DNA from: Antedon mediterranea | Lineage: Eukaryota > Echinodermata > Crinoidea > Comatulida > Antedonidae | Reading direction: 5' to 3' | NCBI RefSeq assembly: GCF_964355755.1 | Contig: NC_092672.1 | Location: 27,090,501-27,154,500 of the forward strand | DNA length: 64,000 nt | In this document: piece after piece, positions 1 to 19,446 of the stretch | How the letters are laid out: each line of letters opens with the position of its first letter | Numbering within the stretch: the stretch's first letter is position 1 | The notes under the pieces: model-generated | What the model was told of the DNA's origin: nothing | What the model saw: only the letters and a program-made list of their open reading frames with translations | Database searches by the model: none | Position numbers and translations under genes: made by a program

Positions 1-110
1 AGCAGGCCCGTAGCCAGGGGGGTTTTTATGGTTCGGGCGAACCCCCCTTTACAGCGACACCCCCCCCCCACCCTCTTAACCGACTGCGAACTCCTATCCC
101 CGACATCCAC
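1..110. repeat. Transposon end with poly-C tract
   Basis: The window opens inside a repeat that reads AGGCCCGTAGCCAGG followed by runs of G and C. A closely similar end in the opposite orientation (cctggctacggccctg) occurs at about 2289-2306. This type of end is common in invertebrate DNA transposons. The left end of the copy lies outside the window. No coding sequence is visible. Confidence 0.4.
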
Positions 111-694
111 AATACCTCACCACAACCTCATCTCTGAAAATCCTCCAAATACGTGCCCCACAATACAAAAGGTTGTTTGTAAATTGAAAAATTTGTAAAC
201 TTGTTCGTGAATACCTTATTGTTAAACAAATGAATTGGTTGCCGATTTTTACCTGAAAAATAATACGAATTTTTGGTCCCAGGATGTAACATGATATTGA
301 CGCGAGCTTGGGCACGAACGAATCGTACAAAGAACACCGCTAGACAACCGCGTACCTATTGTTTCGATCACTGGCAGTCAGCATGCATAAAGTATATAGC
401 CTTCCGACGTACATCAAAAAATGGAACGCTGCGGTTACCTACAATATTTATGTGTGGCTATGAAGTATAGTGTATCATCATCATCATAGAGGATTATAGT
501 GAATTTAATATATTACACTATAATATCTATGGTATCATGTACTGTAGTTTACATTAGGCCTATGGCATTCGATTATTTTTTTCTAGACCATCAGCCGATA
601 CGTAGGCCTACTCAACTGTATCAATACCACCTATTTACATTGATATATTTAGTTTCCTCAACAAATTGCTGTAAATAAATATAGATAGAGCTAT
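111..694. other. No gene seen; AT-rich repeat-like DNA
   Basis: I see no supported coding sequence here. The stretch at about 609-690 (tactcaactgtatcaata onwards) recurs at 43657-43735, so at least the right part is dispersed repeat. Confidence 0.4.
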
Positions 695-2131
695 CAGGGG
701 CGGTCGCAGGACTATTTTAAGAGGGTTGCCCAAAGACTCCAGGGCTGTAGACACTGAGTATTTGAGCAAGCAAATTGTTAAATGACACCCCTAGATGGCC
801 GCAAATAGTACTCTCGCACGTAAATTTATGATAATTTTTTTTTCGTTCAATGCAAACGTCGCGGGGAAGTCTCCGATTAAGGTACTTTTGGTACGGTAAT
901 ACATTCTAATAACTGTACTCAATTAATGTAAATTAATTATCAATTAATAATTTTAAAAAGTTGTACAAAAAATATGAAGCAGTTGCTATAAATATATTGA
1001 GCAAAAGGTTAAATTGTATAATTTGGAATTTTAATTCATTTAAAAATGCTAAATAAAGTCAGATGTTAAAACCACATTTTCCAAAAATTCATTTTCATTT
1101 ATCCACTATAAACTTTACAAAAGTGTTGTTTTAAACCACACTCCAAATAAAACAAAGAAAATAATGATAGGAAATTTGCAGAAAGAAGCAAACTTTGCTC
1201 TGTTACCGGTATAACACGGTTCAAATTTTGGAACGTCTATAAAATAACTACGGAAATTCGGCCTATTTACGACGAACGTACGGAAATGAAGATAAATAGG
1301 GTACTACACGCATCGGAAATACAACACTATACGCACAATTATGATTTGGCCTAAAAATTGGCCTTAGATTATGGAAAACCCCCGGCAAAACGCAATAATT
1401 ATGGACAAATCGATTATTAGCCTTGGCAATATGCCTAATATTTAAAAAGAATGAATATAGGCTATATTTCGTTTGTCGATGAATTTTTTAAATCATGTGT
1501 GAATGATTGATCCATTAGAGGTAATCTGTGATGGTTCTAGTAACACTGCTATGCGTGCGTAATTTGTGAATAACGTAGTAGTATGCTACATACACGAGCC
1601 TAGATAGGGAGGATCTGTACTGTCGTTCATTGCGAGAGGAGGGGGAAGTCCGGTAATGTGTCATGAAAAATGTAACAAGCCAGAGATGAAATAAAATTAC
1701 TAACATTTAGCTGATTGTCGTTGTTTTAGTCGTCGTCAGAAGTTTATCGACCGACATCTATTTCTCATGTGTAGTAGAGCGTTTCTTTGATTGAATAATT
1801 TTTTTTGTATTATAACACAAGTTCATTTTGGATTTTCAGTAAATTACCAATTGTTTATTCAAAGTCAAACTGTAACTAATCCCTCACTATTCAATCAAAA
1901 TGTTATTATACTACTATATTGTTGAAAAATGGATTGCGTGACTTGAAAATAGATTGATAGTAAAATGTAATAAAGACACGTTCTTGTCTGGTTATTAGGT
2001 ATGCATGCTCTGATAAAGCAGAAGATTATTTTTGTAGCGTTCCATTTAAAATAGATTTTATTACAAAGAAATATTTTGGTTGTGAAGGTCGTTTTAACAA
2101 TGAGGCTAAGCCTATCAAGTTCCGTGTCCGG
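695..2131 (+). repeat. CAGGGGCGG-ended repeat, copy 1
   Basis: The copy starts with CAGGGGCGGTCGCAG at 695 and runs to about 2131. A reverse-complement copy lies at 15120-17281, and a short third copy starts at 26614. The CAGGGGCG-type terminus is common in hAT-like DNA transposons, but I see no transposase and no clear target duplication. Superfamily is therefore undecided. I see no convincing coding region in it. Confidence 0.6.
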
Positions 2132-2261
2132 ATTGTATACGATGAAATGGAACTAAATTTCAATTTAGTGGCAGAAACAACATTTAGTATGAAATTAAGG
2201 CTGTTGCCCGGGCCACAAGGGAAACACAGTGACAGTGGGACAGTGACCCAAATACTTAGTG

Positions 2262-2312
2262 TCCGAACCCCCCCCCCCCCCCTTGACAGATCCTGGCTAC
2301 GGCCCTGTGTAG
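2262..2312 (-). repeat. Poly-C transposon end fused to the gene fragment that follows
   Basis: A run of about 16 C is followed by cctggctacggccctg, the reverse complement of the type of end seen at position 1. It sits directly before the first recognisable residues of the PIN/CXC-family pseudogene. The original 5' end of that gene has been replaced here. Confidence 0.45.
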
Positions 2313-3811
2313 GTCAACAAATTGTGCAATCAATGACAAACCAAAAGGTCGCCGACTACACATTTCGGAAAAAGAGCCAATCCATTACAATGAACTCTAA
2401 AAGCGCATTGAAGATAAAAGATGATGTGGTCAATGTAGATCCTTTACTTCTATTTCAACGACTTGTAACTGCCGGCACAAGATGCGATAATGTATCAGAT
2501 ATATTTAGATTGTTTGAATCACCAGATATGATGAGGTCTGCAAATAAAGCTAGTTTAGCTGATAGTTTGTGGTCAACAGCAATCGAGGTTGCTCCAGAAC
2601 CTCCTGGTCAAATTCAGTACGTCTTAGATGGAGGAGCACTACTTCATAAAATTCCATGGACAAGAGGGGCTTCAGGGGTGACATTATGAGAGTATACACT
2701 AAATATGTTTCTCACAAATATGGAAAATCCATTGTTGTTTTTGATGAGTACGATAACTCACTAAGTACAAACGACTGTACACATACAAGGAGAAGTGGTG
2801 GTGGTGGTGGTGTAGCTGTACACTTTGACCAATCTATGACATTACAAACCAAAAAAGAAGAATTTCTGTCAAACGTTCAAAACAAACAAAGATTCATTAA
2901 GATTTTGGGAAATAGTCTTGAAAAAGAAGGTTGTATTGTTCACCACGCAGAAGCTGACGCTGACTATCTTGTGTCGAAGATGGCTCTGTCCTACGCAGAA
3001 CAAATAGGCACGGTTGTCATCGCAGATGATACAGATATCCTGGTCCTCCTTATCCACCATGGTGGTCACACCAAACATAATGTATGGTTCAAGCCAAACC
3101 AAAGGAAAGAAACTAAAAAGGTGCAACGATGTTGGAACATTGCGGCAACAAGACTTGACCTTGGCAGCGACGTTTGTAAATAATATCCTATTTTGTCACG
3201 CGTTCCTTGGATGTGACACGACATCGCGATTTTTTGGTATTGGGGAAATCAAAGCAGTAACTAAAGTAAGAAGTGACTGTTTCTTTTCTGAACAAGCCAA
3301 AGTGTTTATGACTTGTAAGGCAAACAGACAGGAGGCAATTGCAGCGGGTAATAACGCCATTTTGTCTTTGTATGGTAGCAGCAATAATGAAAACCTAGAT
3401 GAATTGAGGTTTCGTAAATTTCATGAAAAGACTACATGCAGTACTAAAGCAGTTCATCCACGTTCTTTACCCCCAACGGCATCAGCGGCAAAGTATCATA
3501 GTCTAAGGGTGTACCAACAAGTTCAAGTTTGGCTTGGAAATGAAGAAAATGTACCTCCAGATAAATATGGATGGAAGATCAGCCAAGGCAGGATGATACC
3601 ATATTTGACGGACAACCCCCCAGCACCACAATTGCTCCTACAAATCATAAGATGCAAATGCAAAACAGGCTGCTATAATATGAAATGCAGCTGTAGGAAC
3701 AATGGATTAGATTGCTCCATGGCATGTAGTGAGTGTCGAGGTGTATGCGCAAACATTTCACTAGATGATAATAAATATACCGATTCTGAAGATTCAACAA
3801 TGGGTTTGTAA
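2313..3811 (+). pseudogene. PIN-like nuclease / CXC cysteine-rich family gene, 5'-truncated and frameshifted
   Basis: The protein belongs to a multi-copy invertebrate family of unknown function that I recognise by pattern. It has VGQQIV near the start, then YVLDGGALLHKIPWTRGA. An acidic nuclease-like core follows with DADYLV and ADDTDILVLLIHH, then the family motif GCDTTS. The C-terminus is a cysteine-rich tail (CKCKTGC, KCSC, DCSMAC) like a CXC DNA-binding domain. The acidic residues fit a PIN/FEN-type nuclease fold; this is inference. The reading frame breaks twice. One break is near 2682, just after the WTRGA motif. The other is near 3177-3181, where one extra A after DVC gives a stop, while the next frame continues NNILF. 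The first part of the gene is missing and replaced by a transposon end. It is a decayed copy, probably spread with mobile DNA. A second member lies at 57490-58460. Confidence 0.7.
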
Positions 3812-3984
3812 AATCAGACGATTGGTAAATATTCTCTACCAGGCCTATTTGGATATTTTTCTGTTTTGTGTGTTTTTAGAGTAAATATAAACAGAATAAT
3901 GAATAGTTAAATGTTATCTTGGGTGCTGATCTATGAAGAAATATAACACCAATATATTGCCCGAATTACTAAACGTTTTCTGGA

Positions 3985-4985
3985 TAGACATCAAAGGTAA
4001 AAATAATTACTTTCGCATTGACTATATACACAGACATTTTTTATTAGAGTGGATATCCTTCTGAGTTGTTTGACACAAAAAATGCTCATCTAAACCCATA
4101 GTTCACAAAGATACAAATATATAAATATAATAGTTGAAAGCTTCCGGTCATTTTCTGTAAAAATAGTTTCATTAGAGTAAATAAATATGGTTCTTCTGAA
4201 TTGTTTAACACAAAAGTTACGCTTATTGGTCACCGAGATACAAAAAATAAATTTAGTGAGATATGAAATAAAGAATATATGTTAACGGTCAAAACGATGA
4301 CTTTTTCATTAGAGTGAATATAAGCATAGACCTTTTGAATATTTTGACACAAAAAATGCTCATCTACGCCCATTGGTTACAAAGATATGAATATACCAAT
4401 ATAATAGGTCAAAGGTCAAAAGAGTAGTTTCCGGTCATTTTTTTGTAAAAAGTTTTATTAGAGTGAATATAAATAAGGGTCTTCTGAATTGATTAACATA
4501 AAAATTACGAAGTTACGACTATTGGTCACCGAGATACAAAAAATTGAATTAGTGAAATAATATAAAATAATGAATATGAATATGTCAAAGGTCAAAATGA
4601 TGTCGTCTGGTCATAATACACAAAACGTTTTTATTAGAGTGAATATAAACATAGACCTTCTGGGTATTTTGACACCAAAAACGCTTGTTTACGCCCAGTG
4701 GTTACCGAGATATGAATATGCCAAAATAATAGGTCAAAGGTCAAAAACATGGATTCCGGTCATTTTTGATAAAAAACTTTCATTAGAGTGAATATAAATA
4801 TGGGTCTTCTGAATTGTTTGACACCAAAATTACCAAGTTCGGCCAAGCGGTTACTGAGATATACAAATATATAATTTGACCCTCATGACCTCTTGACCCC
4901 TTAAAAAAGTATGTTCCACTGAACCGATTTTGGTAGATTTTGGAAATGTTTCTTCCAGGAACATATAGAATCAAATAAAAAAGGT
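3985..4985 (+). repeat. Tandem AGGTCA-rich repeat array
   Basis: Degenerate modules of roughly 150-240 bases repeat here. Each has cattagagtgaatataaa, then cttctgaattgtttgacac, then ttggttaccgagata, and often aggtcaaaggtca. Perfect AGGTCAAAGGTCA occurs at 4406-4418 and 4731-4743. The same modules recur at 39.4-42.3, 53.6-53.8, 56.1-56.6 and 59.5-60.3 kb. The array abuts the stop codon of CCDC157 copy A. Confidence 0.65.
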
Positions 4986-5033
4986 TAGGAAACTATTGCA
5001 ATTTGTTTTGGGTCTATCGGTAGATTGACTGGA

Positions 5034-14118
<9,085 letters not shown>

Positions 14119-14292
14119 TTACCTAAACACAAAAAGTATGTTAAATCATCAAATCAATTTCTAAGATTTCTTGTAATAAATATATGCATATCTGTTTTTT
14201 AAAAAGGGGAAATAGGTTACGCCTACACACAGAAATTATTTTTGTCACCACCATTTTTCCGCCTTATACACTATGGTGTTTTTAGTCCCGTG

Positions 14293-14461
14293 GACGCGAC
14301 TCAATAGTTCACTATGTCGGTCGGTCGGTAGGTCTGTCTGTTGGTCCGGTATCACTATGCGTTTTATCGCTTTTCTGTACTTTGAACTGTTTTGATGTAC
14401 AGAAAAGTTTTAAAGTACATTACTTTTTGAAAGTTCATTTTTTTCTGAGAGCACGCGACTT
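14293..14461. mobile_element. Small TIR element upstream of CCDC157
   Basis: It starts near gtggacgcgact and ends at cacgcgact, with gtcggtcggtcgg inside. These are the same end motifs as the 6905-7569 element. It lies about 180 bases upstream of the CCDC157 start codon, so it may lie in the promoter region. Confidence 0.4.
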
Positions 14462-14689
14462 ATGGCTGTTGGCCTTGTTTTCTATTGATTTTGAACGATG
14501 ACAACATCTTTCTAATTTTTTTCAGTCTTTCATACAGTTATGTAGGCTAATCATTTTACAGTAATTTTTTTCTCATAAATGACCCTCTGTTCAGGGGGTA
14601 CGATTTTTTAATTAACATGGTTTTCACAACTGTTTGTCATCTCTGATGAAGATGGCTTCTGTTGCACGAAAATCATCTATTCTTACAGT

Positions 14690-15003
14690 TAACGAAACCG
14701 TCACAAGCCCAGTGGAGATTGGTGCAGATAATGGCAGAGCAATTTTGGAAGAGATGGCAGATCCAATACTTAAATACACTTCAACTACGTCGCAAATGGA
14801 ATGTACAGGAAAGAAACGTTAGAGATGGTGACATAGTGATGTTGCGGGATAAGAATGTCAAGCGTAACCAGTAGCCAATGTGGACAAGGTGTTTGAAGGA
14901 GCCGATGGTAGTGTTTGGCAAGTTAGTGTGCGTGTGTCAACCAATGGGAAGAGCTATTGCAGACCGATTCATGATCTTGTGATGCTCGTCGAATCTGATC
15001 AAT
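14690..15003 (+). pseudogene. BEL/Pao retrotransposon pol C-terminus (DUF5641-like), broken
   Basis: The stretch resembles the C-terminal domain after the integrase of BEL/Pao elements. It has an FWKRWQ segment, then GDIVMLRDKN, then a region rich in valine ending with an HDLVML motif and a stop at 15003. The frame is broken: an in-frame stop follows the KRNQ segment at about 14872, and the similarity continues in another frame. The purine tract at 15098-15118 is where such an element would have its polypurine tract, but no LTR pair is visible. It is a short dead fragment. Confidence 0.6.
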
Positions 15004-15119
15004 AATATTTTATTTATTACCGTACCAGAAGTACCGCATTGACGCAAAAAAAAATTGTATTTAGTGTGTTTCTCTAAAAGAGGGCACCTTTAACATTTAG
15101 GGGAGGTGGGGGAGGGGGC

Positions 15120-17281
15120 CCGGACCTGGAACTTGATAGACTTAGTCATAAAATAGGCTTAGTTACAGAGTTGCAGGGCATTTTATCATTGTTGAATGTT
15201 TTGATGTTAGCTTAATTGGTAAAGTTGGTAAAAGAATTAATGTTGGCGCCAACGAATTTAACGACCTTCACAACCAATATACTTCTTTGTAATAAAATTT
15301 ATTTTGAAAGGAATGCTACAAAAATAATCCTCCGCTTCATTTCTGCATGAATACCTAATAACCAGACAAGAACGTATCTTTGTTGCGTTTTACTATCAAA
15401 CCATTTTCATATCACGCAATCCATTTTTCAACAATATAGTATAATAATAACATTTTGATTGAATAGTGAGGAATTAGTTACAGTGTTGACATTGAATAAA
15501 CCATTGATAATTTACTGAAAATCCAAAATGAACTTGTGTTATAATACAAACAAAATTATTCAATCAAAGAAACGCTCTACTGCACATGAGAAATATAATA
15601 TATACTGTATATTCAACTTTAGTTGTCACAACAAAATAAATAGATGTCAGTCGATAAACTTCTGACGACGACTAAAACAACGATAAATGTATTAATTTGT
15701 GATTTTATTTCATCTCTGGCTTGTTACATTTTTTTAAAATATCTAAATTAATTTCCGACATTTAAATAATACAATTTGCAAAATAAAATGAAAACCCCAA
15801 AACCACTTTATTTTCAAAAAGCACACATACTTCTTGGCACCTATGAAATAAATTGACAACAAAAATGTATTAGGTTTAATAAACATTCTTACATTATAAA
15901 TGTTTGCTGAAAATATCATTAATATTCACTGTTGTGGTGACAATGTGCATGCCATAAATATCGCTGCTGTTTCTGGAATTGAAGACCGCCGATTCGGCTT
16001 TATATTAACATGTTAACACATATGGCGTGTCATACATATGCAACAATAATTACAATTCTGGCGGCCGACATGAACGATACATATTTTTTCCTTTTTGGCG
16101 TTTCATGAATTTGGCAATTCCATATCCGGCGGCCGAAATGACTGGCGGCCGAAATGATCAGACACCACATGAACTTTGCGTCAACAAATTATCGACAAAC
16201 GAAATATAGCCTATATTCATTCCTTTTAAATATTGGGCATAATGCCAAGGCTATTAATTGATTAGTCCATAATTATTGCGTTTTGCCGTGGGTTTTCCAT
16301 AATCTAAGGCCATTTTTTAGGCCAAATCATAATTGTGCGTATAGTTTTGTATTTCCGATGCGTGTAGTACCCTATTTATCTTCACTTCCGTACATCCGTA
16401 AATATTAGGCCGAATTTCCGTAGTAATTTATGGAGTTCCGAAATTTGAAACCTGTTATACCGGTAGCAGAGCAAAGTTTGCTTCTTTCTGCAATATCCTA
16501 TCATTACTTTGTTTTTTTTTTTTTTTGTAGTGTGGTTTAAACCACACATTTGTAAAGTTTTAGTGGATAAATAAAAATGAATTTTGGAAATTGTGGATTT
16601 AACATCTGACTTTATTTAGCATTTAATTCAAAATAATACAATGTTTTTGCTCAATATTTATACAGCAGCTTCATATTTTTTGTATAACCTTTAAAAATTA
16701 TTAATTGATAATTAATTTACATTAATTGAGTACAGTTATTAGAGGAGTTGGATAGCCGAGTGGTTAGGACACTTGACTGTCGTACAGATAGACAATGCCC
16801 GACAACTCCCAGTCCACTCAGCTGTAAAATGAGTACCTGGTTGAAAATACTAGGGAGAAAAAAGGCGGCGTGGAAAGGAACTGGCCACCCTACCACATAA
16901 TGCCGAGGCTTAGTTCAATGAGCTCCTAACAGCTCATTCCCCTACGTTCAGAGAACACGGGACTCACCCTATTAGAATGTATTACCGTACCAGAAGTACT
17001 TTCATCGAGGACTTCGACGTGACGTTTGTATTGAACGAAAAAACATGTTATCCTATAATATTGTTAATGTTAGTCGTGTATGTTTTATTACCGGCGGAAT
17101 AATATAGGCTACAATCATCTGTTTGCTAGCGCACTATAGAGTGAACTGCAATTTATCATGAATTGTACCCGCGAGAGTACCATTTGCGGCCATTTAGGGG
17201 TGTCATTTAACAATTTGCTTGTTCAAATACCCAGTGTCTACAGCCCTGAAGTCTCTTAAAATTGACCTGCGACCGCCCCTG
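15120..17281 (-). repeat. CAGGGGCGG-ended repeat, copy 2 (inverted)
   Basis: This is the reverse complement of 695-2131, ending in CCGCCCCTG at 17281. It is longer because a SINE sits at 16743-16969 and about 100 extra bases lie near 15150-15245. It also cuts off the reverse transcriptase of the neighbouring LINE. Confidence 0.6.
16743..16969 (+). mobile_element. tRNA-derived SINE
   Basis: It begins with a tRNA-like head: GGAGTTG pairs exactly with CAACTCC about 50 bases later, and TAGCCGAGTGG matches an A box. A body of about 150 bases follows. Compared with the copy at 695-2131, it interrupts the host repeat cleanly. TATTAG is duplicated at 16737-16742 and 16970-16975. Confidence 0.7.
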
Positions 17282-18960
17282 CTCTTTCAAAGAAGAATTA
17301 AATATATGCGTTAGGGGCTCTGCTATTTCGGGTGAAAATTCCTTGATGATAACTGGTGGAATTTCTCCAGGTGGAACTGATTTATTAATCTGCACTTTTA
17401 ATAATTGTTGTTGGACTTAAACAATTCTGTGGCGGTTGACCCTCAGCTGGGAGGTATGTAGGCAATTCATCAAGTTTGAGAGGATCCAGTTCACGACAAA
17501 TTTTTGCGAGGTGTTCATTAATTTGTTTAGAGGCAACGCAATCTGGGATCGGTAAAGGGTTATCAAATGCAATTCTTGGTTTGTCTTTTTGCTTACCACA
17601 AATCTGCTTCACTTTGTCGTACCATTTACGGTAATTGCTCACCTCAAGCGTTCTTACTTTATAACGATAGTACTTCTCCTTTATTTCCCAAATTACCTTA
17701 TTTCTAAGTGTTTTGTAACGTTCATGTTTTTTCTTTCTAAAAGCAGTTTGTCTATACCTGATCAGTTTCTTAATGTATGGAGTAATCCAAGGTCTATCGG
17801 TAGAATAAACTCGCAAATGTTTGGTAGCAAATAACTTGTTTTACGTGGTGGTGAGGGTATAGTTCATTATATTCACTTTATCATCTACATCTTTTATACT
17901 ATAGACCTGCGACCAGTCAAATTTGGTAATCCAGTTTCCGAAACCTCTCATCGACGAATCAGTACAAGGCTTAAAAATCTTTGTAACCATTTTACCATTA
18001 CACTTAATGGAGTTCAGAGGTTTCCAAATAATGACATTGTGATGTGATGTGATGTGGGGCTTGAATTATAGGAGTCATATAACAATCTTTACGGACCGAT
18101 ATTATGAGATCAAGAATTTTGTCTCCTCTGGTTTTATCTTTAACAACTTGGTGCAAATCAATGACATGTTTAATTAGAGGGGAGATATCAAAACTCTTGA
18201 AATCCCCAGCAATAATGACTTTTGCTAAATTTCTCCTTGAACGAATAGTGTCAATCGAATTTCTAAGATGGTTTAAGAGGTCACGTTGATGGTCTTTGTT
18301 TTGGCTAGGACTAAAATAAATGGTACACACATATATTTCAGAAACTTCACGGAGAAGCTTATATGCTGTAATTTGACCCAAACACATTCTAGTTCGTCAT
18401 CAGAAGGAATGCTGTTGTGGACGTATGTTGCTATACCTCCTCCTCTGGTATTTGTGCGGCTCTTATAGAAAATATTATAGTCACTGACCTTGCAAATATA
18501 GTCTCCATTAAACCATGTTTCCGCAAGTGTACAAACTTGAATGCTATTATGTTCCAGTGTTACCTGAAGGTCTTCCATTTTATTATAAATAGAACATGGA
18601 TTTGTAAATAGAAAAGTGGAAAATTGGAATTTCGTCACCTTATTATTAATCTTATTAATTAGCTAAGATTGAGTCTGGAATCAGGTTAGATTGATTGACG
18701 CTTCTTGATTTATTTAGTCTAACTGAACGGTTTGTAATCAAAGTATCAATTGTTTTCCTCATTTTACGGCCACCGTGGCGTCCTCGGTGACGTCTACGGC
18801 TTTTAATGACACCTTTTCCTTGCCATATATCAGGTTCGTTTCCATTACGAAATATTCCATTTTCTATTAGAGTTTTACAGCAATAATCGTTCAGTATTTG
18901 ACTCTCGCATGTAGAAGAAAGAAGTGAAATTTCATTTCGAGTATAGCAAATCATCGTTAG
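17207..18960 (-). pseudogene. LINE remnant: endonuclease and start of reverse transcriptase
   Basis: On the minus strand an arginine-rich leader (SRRRHRGRHGGRK) comes first. An apurinic endonuclease domain follows with NPCSIYNKMEDL, LAETWFNGD, RGGGIATYVH and IIAGDF. A linker around 17816-17400 has RPWITPYIKKLIRYR. The start of reverse transcriptase (PPGEIPPVIIKEFSPE) follows, then the sequence stops at the inserted repeat at 17281. The frame breaks between 18004 and 17816 and near 17400, and the usual SDH motif of the endonuclease is lost. The domain order fits a CR1/L2-type LINE. It is inactive. Confidence 0.7.
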
Positions 18961-19209
18961 GGTTGAAATGACCGATTTATGTTAGGCCGACGCAAGTTCA
19001 AGTATGAGTGACAAGCACACCACCTGCAGGCGGCTCACTACGCGTATTCCCAACACAACAGGGCTACCTAGGCGCATAGGTTCAAATTTTTATCCGGAGA
19101 GTAAACAAAACCTCGCACAAAATTAGATTATCCACAAAATAAAAAGCAAAACATCAAAATAAAACAAAGATTGGGTAATGCTTTGGGAATGAAACCGAGT
19201 TTTTTTTAC

Positions 19210-19375
19210 CCCTTCTAATTACCAAATCTCTTCTCCATACCTCAATCCTAATTACATACAAAACACAAATTAAGTTTGCTTAAATTTGACTCAAACAATT
19301 GGTTTCATTTTTTGACAAGTTTCACTTTCGGAAGTAATTGATTCCCAGTGTGCTCATTCTAGTTGAGTACATACA
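19210..19375 (-). repeat. Repeat family D fragment
   Basis: Resembles 29695-29830 (acatacaaaacacaaatt and cggaagtaatt in both). It replaces the upstream part of the plus-strand LINE that follows. Confidence 0.4.
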
Positions 19376-19446
19376 TTTGTATTAGAGAGGTAATCTCTCA
19401 ACCTACCACTTTAAATTACTCTGTTCCGCAAGGATCTGTGTTAGGT

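Noticed and set aside
15098-17281. LTR of a BEL/Pao element following the pol fragment
   Set aside because: The segment does not have TG...CA ends, ends instead in CCGCCCCTG, and has stand-alone copies in other contexts without retroelement parts.
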